Part shown: one piece after another, positions 26,683 to 36,050 of the stretch
Numbering within the stretch: position 1 is the stretch's first letter
How the letters are laid out: each line of letters opens with the position of its first letter
From: Flavobacterium sp.
GTDB taxonomy: Bacteria > Bacteroidota > Bacteroidia > Flavobacteriales > Flavobacteriaceae
Reading direction: 5' to 3'
NCBI RefSeq assembly: GCF_027531705.1
Contig: NZ_JAPZSP010000017.1
Location: 1 to 64,000 of the forward strand
DNA length: 64,000 bases
Translations under genes and position numbers: made by a program
The notes under the pieces: generated by a model
The model's database searches: none
Seen by the model: only the letters and a program-made list of their open reading frames with translations
What the model was told of the DNA's origin: nothing

Positions 26683-27006
26683 TTATTTAGAATTTTCTGA
26701 ACTAGAATTAGGATAGCGATGTGCCGTAATATCAGAATTTAAATCTTGGTTTTCAACCATTTTTTTTCCAATTTCTTCTAATGCCAAACTTGGCTTAGTA
26801 CTCAATCTTTTATCAGCAGTAGCCTGAACTACATTGTTGATATGGTCAATATTTCTGACTCTTTCAACAATTTTTTTAACTCCGTTTTTATCTACTTCCA
26901 TTTCTGAATTCATAGCTGAAGCTGTGTTTTCATCATTTACAGGAATCAAATCAGTACTAATTTGTTTGTTATTGATTTTTTGGGAACCTAAATCTTGATT
27001 TTCCAT
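26683..27006 (-). CDS. Small hydrophilic hypothetical protein
   Basis: 107 aa, no membrane segment, no cysteine, no recognised domain. The sequence is strongly polar with two similar phrases (MENQDLGSQKINNK near the start and VENQDLNSDITAH near the end) and a basic central stretch KKIVERVRNIDHINNVVQ. Composition suggests a disordered or small helical protein. The AT-rich gap 26442-26682 behind it holds nothing I can identify. Confidence 0.5.
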   Translation of the reverse strand: MENQDLGSQKINNKQISTDLIPVNDENTASAMNSEMEVDKNGVKKIVERVRNIDHINNVVQATADKRLSTKPSLALEEIGKKMVENQDLNSDITAHRYPNSSSENSK

Positions 27007-27120
27007 AATTTTTTTATTTAAAAGATTACGGTAAAACTAAATTCAAATCTTCAAAAAAAATTATACAATTTTGAATTATTGTTTCAGAATTACGAGATTT
27101 AGCTCCTGAAAATTAATAAC

Positions 27121-28179
27121 TTAAAACTCAAAACTCAAACTAGTTGTCAAAAAGAAATTGGAATTAACTACATCAGAACCTTTTGCAAACACTTCTTTCT
27201 TACTATCAAAGTAACGTGCTTCAGTTCTTAATTTTACTTTTGAATTAGGTATATAATCGAAGTTTAATGAAAATCCAAGTGTTTTAAACTCATCATTTGT
27301 GGCAATAATTACATTCTTTTCATCTTGGTAATATTCGGTTCTAAAAGCCGTTTGCCATTTTGGGTTTATTACATATTGTGCAATGAAAACTGGACTTAAC
27401 CAAGATTCTGATGTACTATTTTTTGAACTCAAATCTTGCAAACCATAATCAAAACCTGCAATAGTACGCCATTTATCATTCCATTTTTTATCAAAATATA
27501 AGTTACTGAAATAACGCATTGAATAATCAATTCCGTTGAATTCTTTTCCAACAAAAGTGCTCCAATTTAAAGTGGAATTTACTGATGATTTATAAACAAT
27601 TTGAGTTCCAAATGAAGGCGCAACATCTTTTTGAGGTTTGTTGATTCGTTGCCAACCATTAGTCAATAATGCAGCAAAATTCCATTTGTCTGATGGTTTG
27701 TAATTGTACTTTACACCTGTCATAAAATAAGGCGAATTTTCAGCTAAAATTGAACGTGTTAAGGTTAAATTAGTCGCAGTTGTTGAAGATTCAAATCCTA
27801 AATAACTTGGTAAAATTCCAACTTCTATAGATTGTTTTTTTGATCTATCAAGATACAAACCAACATAGGCTTCGTTTAGATATTTTATCTTTTCATTAGC
27901 ATAATTATCATCAACATAAGTTCCTGATTGTAATGACAATACAGCATAAGCATTTTCATATTCTACTTTTGCACGTAGTAATCCAATATTGATATTAAAC
28001 TCATTATGACGATTGTAATTGTACATAAATGGCAATTTTGAATCAGTTGTTGGTTGATTAAAATCATAGGAATAGTATGTTTCAACAAATCCTGAAAAAG
28101 TGGTTTTTAGTTCGCTTTTTTCTTGAGAAAATACTTGACTAAAAATAAGTAGCGCTAAAATTGTAAATGTGTTTTTCAT
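27121..28179 (-). CDS. Outer-membrane porin (BBP2-like beta-barrel)
   Basis: 352 aa. Signal peptide MKNTFTILALLIFSQVFSQ, then beta-barrel strands beginning TTFSGFVETYYSYDFNQP and ending with an aromatic residue (FFLTTSLSFEF), the usual outer-membrane assembly signal. NEAYVGLYLD, EVGILPSYLGFES and NSPYFMTGVKYNY are typical of the porin often found beside kdp potassium genes in Bacteroidetes. It starts 12 bp after the kup stop on the same strand, so it should be co-transcribed and probably lets potassium or small solutes cross the outer membrane (inference). Confidence 0.8.
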   Translation of the reverse strand: MKNTFTILALLIFSQVFSQEKSELKTTFSGFVETYYSYDFNQPTTDSKLPFMYNYNRHNEFNINIGLLRAKVEYENAYAVLSLQSGTYVDDNYANEKIKYLNEAYVGLYLDRSKKQSIEVGILPSYLGFESSTTATNLTLTRSILAENSPYFMTGVKYNYKPSDKWNFAALLTNGWQRINKPQKDVAPSFGTQIVYKSSVNSTLNWSTFVGKEFNGIDYSMRYFSNLYFDKKWNDKWRTIAGFDYGLQDLSSKNSTSESWLSPVFIAQYVINPKWQTAFRTEYYQDEKNVIIATNDEFKTLGFSLNFDYIPNSKVKLRTEARYFDSKKEVFAKGSDVVNSNFFLTTSLSFEF

Positions 28180-28191
28180 AGTGCAATAATA

Positions 28192-30129
28192 TTAATTTTT
28201 TCTGTTTAATTCTAGTTTTGTTGTTGGAGAATAAACCATTGGATATTCTTCAATTGCTACATCACTTTTGTCTAGTCCAAATGCTTTTTCGTCTGAAAGT
28301 GATAGCTTTTTAAGCCAGAAATAAGATGTTAAAAGCCAACCTTCTTTCAAAGCAAATTCGTTTTCAACAGAAATAAATTTCTCTATAATAACAAATTTAA
28401 AATCGGGTTCATTGTTATATTTAGTAGAACCATCAGGTCGAATATGCAAGTTCAACTCTTTTCGACTCACTAAATCTTGAACGATTTTCTTGAAATATAA
28501 TTCTACTTTTGGTTGAATTCTGAAGCCAACGTTCAAAACTACTTTTATGACTTTATCATTTAACAATTCAACAACTTCATAATTTAATGTAAATGGCTCA
28601 TTGGTTCTATTGATATGTAAAAACCAATATACATCAGCTCTCTTTGGCTTTTTTGCGAAAATAGATTTGATGATTTTCTCTTCAATTTCATAAATTTTAT
28701 CTGCTTTTGATAAATAAATTAAATGAGTTGCATACTTCGGAATAGCATCGTCTTCACTCAATTCGTTTAACAAAGTAGTTTGTTCTTTTAGGTTGGTGAA
28801 TTTCAAAAATCTATTGTTAATTTTTCTCGAATAATACCAAACATACATTACCATAAAAATGAATAGTTCGAAGAATAAAAACATCCATCTTTCTTTTATT
28901 TTAACCACATTGGCAATAAAAAACGACACTTCAATTATTGAGAAAATTACAAGAACAATTACCACCCAAGTCGTTTTCACTTTTTTGATGAAAATTAAAT
29001 AATAAGATAATAAAACCGTAGTCATTAGCATAGCAACCGTTATAGAAAATCCGTAAGCAGCTTCCATATTGGATGAATTCTTGAAATATAAAATCATCAA
29101 TACACAACCTATCCATAAAATAGTATTTACTGATGGAATGTAAATTTGACCTTTTAAATTGGTTGGATTTTTCAAGGCTACTCTTGGCCAAAAGTTTAAT
29201 GATATTGCTTCATTAATCAATGTAAATGAACCACTTATTAATGCTTGAGAAGCAATAATTGTAGCCATTGTAGCGATAATAATTCCGATGATTAAAAACC
29301 ATTGTGGCATAATAGCATAAAACGGATTTTGACCATTTAAAAATTCATTTCCTTGACTCATCAGCCATGCACCTTGACCTAAATAATTAAAAACCAAGGC
29401 GATTTTTACAAATATCCAAGTGATTCTAATATTAGTTTTTCCACAATGTCCTAAATCAGAATATAAGGCTTCAGCACCAGTTGTACATAAAAAAACGGCA
29501 CCCAAAAGCCAAAACCCTTTTGGATATTGTGTCAGTAATTCATAACCATACATAGGATTTAATGCTTTCAATATTTCAATATGCTGAACAATTTGAGAAA
29601 CTCCTAAAACCAACAACATCGTAAACCAAGCCACCATTATTGGTCCAAAAACGCTACCTACTTTTTGTGTTCCAAAGCGTTGAAACAGAAAAATTCCTGA
29701 TAATATGGCAATTACAATTGGAATCGTTGGCAAATTAGGTACAATAGCTTCCAAACCTTCAACAGCTGACGCTACAGAAATTGGCGGCGTAATAATTCCA
29801 TCTGCCAAAAGACATGTTGCGCCAAGAATAGTTGGAATTACTAATTTTCCCTTTCCGAATCGTTTTACCAAAGCATAGAGTGAAAAAACACCGCCTTCGC
29901 CATGATTATCGGCAGAAAGTGTGAGAAAAATATATTTGAATGTAGTTTGAAAAGTTAATGTCCAAAACACACATGAAATAGCGCCATAAACTAACAATTC
30001 ATTTATCGGTCGGTCACCAATTATCGCTTTCATTACATACAAAGGTGATGTTCCAATATCACCATAAATTATTCCTAATGCTACCAATAATGTAGCCGCT
30101 GTTACTTTTTGTTTTACGGATATATTCAT
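28192..30129 (-). CDS. kup: KUP/HAK/KT-type potassium transporter
   Basis: 645 aa, full length for Kup. N-terminal ALGIIYGDIGTSPLYVMKAI, then SADNHGEGGVFSLYALVKR and LLADGIITPPISVASAVEGLE are the family hallmarks (the GIITPPISV loop contributes to the K+ pathway). About twelve membrane spans are followed by a C-terminal soluble domain from about 450. Reaction: K+/H+ symport across the inner membrane. It lies between a KdpE-like regulator gene (101 bp upstream) and the porin gene (12 bp downstream). A two-component system in this position suggests kup is its target. Confidence 0.93.
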   Translation of the reverse strand: MNISVKQKVTAATLLVALGIIYGDIGTSPLYVMKAIIGDRPINELLVYGAISCVFWTLTFQTTFKYIFLTLSADNHGEGGVFSLYALVKRFGKGKLVIPTILGATCLLADGIITPPISVASAVEGLEAIVPNLPTIPIVIAILSGIFLFQRFGTQKVGSVFGPIMVAWFTMLLVLGVSQIVQHIEILKALNPMYGYELLTQYPKGFWLLGAVFLCTTGAEALYSDLGHCGKTNIRITWIFVKIALVFNYLGQGAWLMSQGNEFLNGQNPFYAIMPQWFLIIGIIIATMATIIASQALISGSFTLINEAISLNFWPRVALKNPTNLKGQIYIPSVNTILWIGCVLMILYFKNSSNMEAAYGFSITVAMLMTTVLLSYYLIFIKKVKTTWVVIVLVIFSIIEVSFFIANVVKIKERWMFLFFELFIFMVMYVWYYSRKINNRFLKFTNLKEQTTLLNELSEDDAIPKYATHLIYLSKADKIYEIEEKIIKSIFAKKPKRADVYWFLHINRTNEPFTLNYEVVELLNDKVIKVVLNVGFRIQPKVELYFKKIVQDLVSRKELNLHIRPDGSTKYNNEPDFKFVIIEKFISVENEFALKEGWLLTSYFWLKKLSLSDEKAFGLDKSDVAIEEYPMVYSPTTKLELNRKN

Positions 30130-30230
30130 TTTATTTAGTTTAAATTATTTTTAAATAGGACAAAAGATTCCCTGATTGTTATGTTTTCACATACAATTCA
30201 TGGTATTATTAATAAATTTTTAGATTTTAA

Positions 30231-30917
30231 TTAACTGGTATTGAACCTATAACCTACTCCAGATTCGGTTATGATATATTTTGGACGGTTGGGATCTTCT
30301 TCGATTTTTTTTCGCAATTGAGCCACAAAAACTCTTAAATATTGAGTTTGTTCAGAATAACTTTGTCCCCAAATTTCTTTTAGTATATATTGATGTGTTA
30401 AAACACGTCCGTCGTTTTTGAATAATAAAATTAGAAGAGCATATTCTGTTGCGGTCAGTTTTAAAATTTCATTGTTTACTTTCACAATTCGTGAAGATAA
30501 ATCAATAGAAACATTTCCGAATGAAGTGATTGGCTCAACATTTTGTATAGTATTTTTGCGTAAAGCAGTTCTCATTCTAGCTAATAATTCTTGTGTTCTG
30601 AAAGGTTTTGTTAAGTAATCATTAGCACCATTATCTAAAGCTCTTACAATTTCTTCTTCGGCGCTTTTTACAGTTAAAATGATTATTGGATTTTGAAACC
30701 ATTCGCGCAATTTTACTAAAACCTCTTGTCCGTCTTCATCGGGTAAACCCAAATCTAACAAAATCAAGTCAGGTTGGTGACTTGCTGCCATGGTAATGCC
30801 TTCTTTTCCGTTTTCAGCAAAATTTACTCTATAGTTGTTAGCTTCCAAAGAAATTTCTAATAATTTTCTTATTTGAATTTCATCATCAATTACCAATATG
30901 GAATATCCGTTATTCAT
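30231..30917 (-). CDS. KdpE-like response regulator
   Basis: 228 aa, OmpR/PhoB class. Receiver domain with acidic pocket IDDE (11-13) and phospho-acceptor Asp55 in LILLDLGLPDEDG, Thr in ILTVKSAEEE and Lys in YLTKPF. C-terminal winged helix includes KLTATEYALLILLFKNDGRVLTHQYIL and RKKIEEDPNRPKYIITESGVGYRF. The phrase LGLPDEDGQEV and the C-terminal sequence resemble KdpE. It overlaps the end of the KdpD-like kinase gene by 8 bp, so the two are one translational unit. No kdpFABC genes are present; the adjacent downstream gene is kup. Confidence 0.85.
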   Translation of the reverse strand: MNNGYSILVIDDEIQIRKLLEISLEANNYRVNFAENGKEGITMAASHQPDLILLDLGLPDEDGQEVLVKLREWFQNPIIILTVKSAEEEIVRALDNGANDYLTKPFRTQELLARMRTALRKNTIQNVEPITSFGNVSIDLSSRIVKVNNEILKLTATEYALLILLFKNDGRVLTHQYILKEIWGQSYSEQTQYLRVFVAQLRKKIEEDPNRPKYIITESGVGYRFNTS

Positions 30918-32019
30918 TTTTTAAAGAATTAATTGGCAAACAATCTACCGAAAAACTCAACTCAAAAGTTGCGCCGCCGTTTTCATTATTTCTTAAATTT
31001 ATTGTTCCGTTTTGAGCCTCAACAAATCCTTTTACAATTGACAAACCTAAACCTGTTCCGCCTGTTTTAGAGTTTTTAAATCTGTAAAACTTATCGAAAG
31101 CTCTGTCAATTTCATCAGAAGGAAAACCATAACCATCATCTGAAATTGTAATTATACATTTTTTTATCAAATCAATATGACTATCAAAATCTACATCAAC
31201 ATCATATTTAACTTGAATTTCAATTGTTGCTCCTTTTGGAGTGTGTTGCGAACAATTGTAAACTAAATTGTAAACAATTTGTTCCATCAAGCCATAATCA
31301 AGTTTGAAAAGCGGCAAATTTTCATCGATTAAATAGTTTATTTTGTGATCACTTGTTTCTTCTAAAAGTCGATTGCAAACATTATAAATAATCTCTTTTA
31401 CATCGCACCAATCCAATTTTGGCTGGATATAACCCGATTCCAATCGAGACATATTCAGTAAATTTTCAACTTGATAGTTCAATTTCATGGATGCCTTTTC
31501 AATTTCATTATGCAATTTTTGTTGCGTTTCAGAAGATAAATTTACGTCTTTTTGTTGCAATGTATCTATCGAACCAAGAATGGCAGCAATTGGCGTTCTT
31601 AACTCGTGAGAAAGTGAATCAAGCAAAGTATTATATAATTTTAATGTACTTGCACGAGTTTCTTTAATATGAATTGCCTTTTGCATAATTCTAAATTTGT
31701 TGGTCAAAACCGCATTAATTAAAGCAATTATAAAAAACATGATTAGCAAAAAAGCATCTTCAGCACTATCAATGTGTAAAGTGTAGTATGGATTTATAAA
31801 TAAATAATCCAATGCTAAAGCACTTAAAATAGCAGCTAATAAAACAGGTTTGATTTCAAGAAAAATGGCAAGAATTGAAACTAGAACTAAAAGAAGGTAA
31901 CCTACAATTCGATAATCAATTTTATCCCTTACAAATAAACATAATAAGGAAAAAATTCCAACCGATAAAAAACTGATTAGATAAGGATTAACAGAACTCT
32001 TTTTAAATAACTTGTCCAT
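30910..32019 (-). CDS. Short KdpD-like sensor histidine kinase (without the KdpD/Usp N-terminus)
   Basis: 369 aa. Four membrane segments at about 14-105 (DUF4118-like, as in the core of KdpD), then a HisKA domain with phospho-acceptor His138 in LDSLSHELRTPIAAILGS, and an HATPase domain with NLVYNCSQHTPKG, ISDDGYGFP, and GGTGLGLSIVKGFVEAQNG. Canonical KdpD is about 890 aa because of an N-terminal KdpD ATP-binding and Usp region; that part is absent here, and no coding sequence lies in the 85 bp upstream. It therefore seems a naturally short form and not a broken gene. TAACTTTG lies just upstream. Confidence 0.82.
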   Translation of the reverse strand: MDKLFKKSSVNPYLISFLSVGIFSLLCLFVRDKIDYRIVGYLLLVLVSILAIFLEIKPVLLAAILSALALDYLFINPYYTLHIDSAEDAFLLIMFFIIALINAVLTNKFRIMQKAIHIKETRASTLKLYNTLLDSLSHELRTPIAAILGSIDTLQQKDVNLSSETQQKLHNEIEKASMKLNYQVENLLNMSRLESGYIQPKLDWCDVKEIIYNVCNRLLEETSDHKINYLIDENLPLFKLDYGLMEQIVYNLVYNCSQHTPKGATIEIQVKYDVDVDFDSHIDLIKKCIITISDDGYGFPSDEIDRAFDKFYRFKNSKTGGTGLGLSIVKGFVEAQNGTINLRNNENGGATFELSFSVDCLPINSLKNE

Positions 32020-32035
32020 TGTTATTAATTTTTGA

Positions 32036-32043
32036 CAAAGTTA
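32036..32043 (-). promoter_or_regulatory. -7 element TAACTTTG for the KdpD/KdpE-like operon
   Basis: Exact TAnnTTTG on the minus strand, 17 bp before the ATG at 32019. Confidence 0.5.
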
Positions 32044-32104
32044 CGGCGATAGTTATAAGTAAAAAATAGTATTCTGAATAGAAAGTATAAAGATTTTATA
32101 AAGA

Positions 32105-32851
32105 TTACCAACCTTCATTCAAACCATTTTTTAAAGCATTCTGGTATTTTTCAATATCAAATCTATATAAATCAGGAGCTTTATGTGCTCCACCTTTTCT
32201 ACTTTCGTCCAATTTTTCAAGAATATCATAGCGAAGCATTTTTCTATAAAAATTTCCCCTATTTAGTTTCTTGTCCAAAATTATTTCATACAGTTTTTGA
32301 AGTTCGGGCATTGTAAATTTTTCAGGTAACAAGTTAAGACCAATTGGCTTGTGATTCAATTCTTTACGAAGTCTTACTAATGCTTTATCAAAAATATTTC
32401 TGTGATCCATCATGAGTTCAGGCAAAGCATCAATCGATTTCCATTCACAAGCATCAGATGTGTCATCAATAATCAAATTAACTTTTGTATAATCAACCAA
32501 AGCGTAAAACCCAATTGAAACAAACCTTTGTTTATGCCATAAACTATCTGGTAAACCATCAAAAAAATATTCCGAACGATTTAAATCTCCAAAAACTCTA
32601 AACTGTTGCAAATAAATATTTTCTGCTCCAGTTCTATCCTTTAATATTCTATTTGCAGCTTCAATAAGATGCTCCTCTTTTTTTATATATCCACCAGGTA
32701 AAGCCCATAAAGCTGTTTCTTTCATTTTTACAAGTAAGACTTTTAGTGAACTTTTATCAAACCCAAATACAACTGAATCTATTGATAGATTTGGAATATA
32801 GATTTCCCAAGCAATATCTGATTTTTCTTGTAATATTTTAACTAATTCCAT
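32105..32851 (-). CDS. Nudix-domain transcriptional regulator (NrtR-like)
   Basis: 248 aa from the ATG at 32851; the earlier ATG at 32890 lies upstream of the predicted promoter element. An N-terminal Nudix domain (IDSVVFGFDKSSLKVLLVK...WALPGGYIKKEEHLIEAANRILKDRTGA) precedes a C-terminal winged-helix (about 175-248: KFTMPELQKLYEIILDKKLNRGNFYRKMLRYDILEKL). In the Nudix box the catalytic REUXEE core reads RILKDR, so hydrolase activity should be lost and the domain probably senses a nucleotide-like ligand. Relatives in Bacteroidetes and other phyla control NAD or sugar utilisation genes. Targets here are unknown; the divergent neighbour is panB. Confidence 0.82.
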   Translation of the reverse strand: MELVKILQEKSDIAWEIYIPNLSIDSVVFGFDKSSLKVLLVKMKETALWALPGGYIKKEEHLIEAANRILKDRTGAENIYLQQFRVFGDLNRSEYFFDGLPDSLWHKQRFVSIGFYALVDYTKVNLIIDDTSDACEWKSIDALPELMMDHRNIFDKALVRLRKELNHKPIGLNLLPEKFTMPELQKLYEIILDKKLNRGNFYRKMLRYDILEKLDESRKGGAHKAPDLYRFDIEKYQNALKNGLNEGW

Positions 32852-32866
32852 AAGATAATATTGAGA

Positions 32867-32874
32867 CAAAATTA
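32867..32874 (-). promoter_or_regulatory. -7 element TAATTTTG for the Nudix regulator
   Basis: Exact TAnnTTTG on the minus strand. The implied transcript start near 32860 lies downstream of the ATG at 32890, favouring the start at 32851. Confidence 0.45.
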
Positions 32875-33007
32875 CAAAATCTGATTTCAAATTAACGCTT
32901 TTATCAATATTAGAATATAAAATAGGTTATAAAATTTAGTTTACTAATCGATTTTACTACTTTTACACCTTTAAAAATTACTATTTTAAATCTAAAATAT
33001 ACTATTC

Positions 33008-33826
33008 ATGTCAGTAGCAAAAAAAGATTATAAAAGAATTACAACCAAATCATTAATTGAAATGAAAGCCAATGGCGAAAAAATCTCAATGCTAACTGCT
33101 TATGATTTTACCATGGCAAAAATTGTTGATACTGCTGGTGTTGATGTAATTCTTGTTGGTGATTCGGCAAGTAATGTTATGGCTGGTCATGAAACAACTT
33201 TACCGATAACACTTGACCAAATGATTTATCACGCATCAGGTGTTGTTCGTGCTATAGAAAGAGCTTTGGTAGTGGTAGATTTGCCTTTTGGTAGCTACCA
33301 ATCAGATTCAAAAGAAGCGTTACGTTCTTCTATCAGAATTATGAAAGAAAGCGGCGGACATGCAGTTAAATTGGAAGGTGGAAGTGAAATAAAAGATTCA
33401 ATCAAAAAAATATTAAACGCCGGAATTCCTGTAATGGGACATTTAGGCTTAACTCCTCAATCTATATACAAATTCGGAACTTATACGGTTCGTGCAAAAG
33501 AAGATGCTGAAGCAGAAAAACTTTTAGAGGATGCCAAATTACTAGAAAAATTAGGTTGCTTTGCTTTGGTATTAGAAAAAATTCCTGCACATTTAGCCGA
33601 AGAAGTTGCCAAAAGTATTTCAATTCCTGTAATAGGAATAGGCGCTGGAGGCGGTGTTGACGGACAAGTATTAGTAATTCATGATATGCTAGGAATGAAC
33701 AACGAATTTAGTCCACGATTTTTACGTCGCTATTTAGATTTATATGATCAAATGACCAAAGCAATCGGAAGTTATGTTGCAGATGTAAAAAGTCAAGATT
33801 TTCCTAATGCGAATGAACAATACTAG
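33008..33826 (+). CDS. panB: 3-methyl-2-oxobutanoate hydroxymethyltransferase
   Basis: 272 aa, typical PanB length. Motifs: [45 protein letters not shown] region (about residues 29-74; Asp and Glu metal ligands in VGDSA and later KLEGG), [12 protein letters not shown] (about 139-150), [24 protein letters not shown]. Reaction: adds a hydroxymethyl group from 5,10-methylene-THF to 2-oxoisovalerate, the first step of pantothenate and coenzyme A synthesis. Other pan genes are not in this window. It is followed by the RluA gene after 33 bp, possibly co-transcribed. Confidence 0.95.
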   Translation: MSVAKKDYKRITTKSLIEMKANGEKISMLTAYDFTMAKIVDTAGVDVILVGDSASNVMAGHETTLPITLDQMIYHASGVVRAIERALVVVDLPFGSYQSDSKEALRSSIRIMKESGGHAVKLEGGSEIKDSIKKILNAGIPVMGHLGLTPQSIYKFGTYTVRAKEDAEAEKLLEDAKLLEKLGCFALVLEKIPAHLAEEVAKSISIPVIGIGAGGGVDGQVLVIHDMLGMNNEFSPRFLRRYLDLYDQMTKAIGSYVADVKSQDFPNANEQY

Positions 33827-33859
33827 TAATTAGTGAATAGTAATTAGTAAATAGTAATT
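33826..33859. repeat. Short direct repeats (AGTAATTAGT type) between panB and the RluA gene
   Basis: TAGTAATTAGTGAATAG is followed by TAATTAGTAAATAGTAATT. It resembles the run at 8053-8088 and replaces any recognisable ribosome binding site. Confidence 0.45.
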
Positions 33860-34555
33860 TTGGCAGAAAAAATCGTTTCCAACAAATCCAATCTTCAAAT
33901 TCTTCATGAAGACAATCATATTATTGTGATTAATAAACGTGTTGGAGATATTGTGCAAGGCGATAAAACGGGTGACAAACCACTTTCAGAAATTGTAAAA
34001 GAATATATCAAAGATAAATATAACAAACCTGGTGATGTCTTTTTGGGTGTTGTTCATAGATTAGATAGACCAACAACTGGAATTGTTGTTTTTGCCAGAA
34101 CAAGTAAAGCTCTTGAACGTTTAAACAAAATGTTTAGTGAACGAGAAACTCAAAAAACCTATTGGGCAGTTGTCAAAAACAAACCACCTAAGACGGAAGA
34201 TAAGCTTGTTCATTTTCTAAAAAGAAATGAAAAAAACAATACTTCAAAAGCACATTCAAAAGAAGTTCCTGAAAGTAAAATAGCTTCTTTAGATTATCAA
34301 ATAATTAAGGAACTAAATAATTATTTTGTTTTAGAAATTAATCTCCATACAGGTCGTCATCATCAAATTCGTGCTCAACTTCAAGCCATTGGTTGTCCCA
34401 TAAAAGGCGACTTAAAATATGGATTTGACAGAAGCAATCCTGATGGCGGAATTCATCTTCATGCAAGAAAATTAGCATTCGTTCATCCAGTTTCAAAAGA
34501 AAATATTGAAATTATTGCACCAACTCCTTCCGATAGTATTTGGAAATCAATTTAA
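33860..34555 (+). CDS. RluA family pseudouridine synthase
   Basis: 231 aa. Catalytic motif GVVHRLDRPTTGIVVFARTSKA with Asp69, then LNKMFSERETQKTYWAVV, LHTGRHHQIRAQLQAIGCPIKGDLKYG, and a C-terminal IHLHARKLAFVHPV. The N-terminal S4 domain found in RluC/RluD is missing, as in RluA/TruC-type members, so the RNA target (rRNA or tRNA uridine) is not clear. The start appears to be TTG (33860): no in-frame ATG occurs between the upstream stop and the conserved ILHEDNHIIVINK region. Confidence 0.87.
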   Translation: MAEKIVSNKSNLQILHEDNHIIVINKRVGDIVQGDKTGDKPLSEIVKEYIKDKYNKPGDVFLGVVHRLDRPTTGIVVFARTSKALERLNKMFSERETQKTYWAVVKNKPPKTEDKLVHFLKRNEKNNTSKAHSKEVPESKIASLDYQIIKELNNYFVLEINLHTGRHHQIRAQLQAIGCPIKGDLKYGFDRSNPDGGIHLHARKLAFVHPVSKENIEIIAPTPSDSIWKSI

Positions 34556-34643
34556 TTTAACTTAGTTTTACTACAATTCTATTTACTAGTAGCAAAAGCC
34601 TAGTATTTAATAATAAAATAAACAGTAACCAATTATAATATAT

Positions 34644-36023
34644 ATGAAAAAAATTCTTTTTATTTCACTCGTTTTTATAGGTTTCAACTCTTATTCTCAA
34701 GAGCATTTTACAGGTTTAACTACTTCAAGCAGAGGCGGTTTGTTAGCTGGCGCAATGAATCCTGCTGAGTTTGCTAATGCAAATAAAAAAATTGAAGTTA
34801 ACTTATATGGACTTAGCGTTAATGGTTCTAATAACAAAATTGGTTTTGAAGACATTATTTCTGGGAAAAATCTTGAAACAATACTTTTTGCACCTGGCGA
34901 AGCTGTAAATGCAAGATTAGATGCTGAAGTCTATGGTCCTAGTGTTGGTGTAAAACTTTTTGGCTGGGGATTTGGAGTTTCAACAAAAGTAAACGGGAAA
35001 CTAAATGTTGTTGATGTTGATGCGAATCTCGGAGAAGCGCTGATAAATGATGTTATTTCAAATGGCTTAAGCACAACGATTAACTATCCAAATAATCAGA
35101 GAGTTGTGGGTACAACTTGGGGTGAAGTTGGTCTTTCAATAGCAAGAACAATTATAGATACTGACAAAAACAAATTTAGTGTTGGTGCTACTTTCAAGTT
35201 AATGTTTCCAGGTTCTTATTCAAATGTTGGTCTATCAGCTTTTAAAGGAACTGTTAGCAAGGTTGGAACTGATGTCTATTTAAACAATGCTACAGCTGGA
35301 CTAAACATTGCCTATTCTGGAAATTTGGCTAACAGTTTTACAGATTTTAGCGATTACTCAAAATCTATTTTTGGAGGTTTAAATGGTTTTGTTGGAGATA
35401 TTGGAGTTAGTTACCAAAGAAAAGACAAAAGTATTCTTGATGTTGTGAAAAATAGAAATAAATACAAATTAAGCATTGGAGCATCAATCAAAAATATAGG
35501 TTCAATGACTTTTAAAGACGATAATAATTATAACACAAATTATCAATTGAATATTCAATCCACTATTGCAAATCCAAACGGGTTGAATTTAGCTGATCTT
35601 CAAAGTGTAGATAATCTTACCCAAATTGAAACAATTTTAAAAGACAAAGGTTATTTGGCAAACAGTGCTAACAAAACTGACTTTGTTGTAAAACTTCCAA
35701 CAACATTGGTCGCATATGCCGATTTAAAATTAATTTCTAAACTTTATATTTCTGGTTACATTCAGCAAAAACTTTCTGATGATTCTAATAATGACCAAAT
35801 TACAGCGCAAGATTATATAACAATTACACCTCGAATTAACTTAGGTTTTTTTGAAGCTTATGTTCCATTATCTGATAGCGAAATATCTGGTTTTAATGCA
35901 GGTTTTGGTTTTAGACTTGGCGGTTTTTACTTAGGTTCGGGTTCTGCAATTACCTCGTTATTAGACCAAAAAAACAGTAAACAAGCTGATATTTATACAG
36001 GATTCCGTTGGGGATTTTTGTAA
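34644..36023 (+). CDS. Outer-membrane beta-barrel protein (DUF5723-like)
   Basis: 459 aa. Signal peptide MKKILFISLVFIGFNSYSQ. The mature start EHFTGLTTSSRGGLLAGAMNPAEFANANKKIEVNLYGLSV, with an early NPAE motif then alternating strands, resembles FadL-like or DUF5723-type outer-membrane proteins of Bacteroidetes. Glycine- and aromatic-rich strands continue to the end, which finishes GFRWGFL (aromatic-rich final strand). Cargo or function unknown. The next gene on the same strand starts 27 bp later, so it may be the first gene of an operon ending in the hybrid kinase. Confidence 0.7.
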   Translation: MKKILFISLVFIGFNSYSQEHFTGLTTSSRGGLLAGAMNPAEFANANKKIEVNLYGLSVNGSNNKIGFEDIISGKNLETILFAPGEAVNARLDAEVYGPSVGVKLFGWGFGVSTKVNGKLNVVDVDANLGEALINDVISNGLSTTINYPNNQRVVGTTWGEVGLSIARTIIDTDKNKFSVGATFKLMFPGSYSNVGLSAFKGTVSKVGTDVYLNNATAGLNIAYSGNLANSFTDFSDYSKSIFGGLNGFVGDIGVSYQRKDKSILDVVKNRNKYKLSIGASIKNIGSMTFKDDNNYNTNYQLNIQSTIANPNGLNLADLQSVDNLTQIETILKDKGYLANSANKTDFVVKLPTTLVAYADLKLISKLYISGYIQQKLSDDSNNDQITAQDYITITPRINLGFFEAYVPLSDSEISGFNAGFGFRLGGFYLGSGSAITSLLDQKNSKQADIYTGFRWGFL

Positions 36024-36050
36024 AAACAACTAAACAACAACAAACAAAAC

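Noticed and set aside
30910..32104. KdpD-like gene broken by a frameshift
   Set aside because: The upstream 85 bp has no remnant of the N-terminal KdpD/Usp region and holds its own promoter element; the gene looks complete as a short form.
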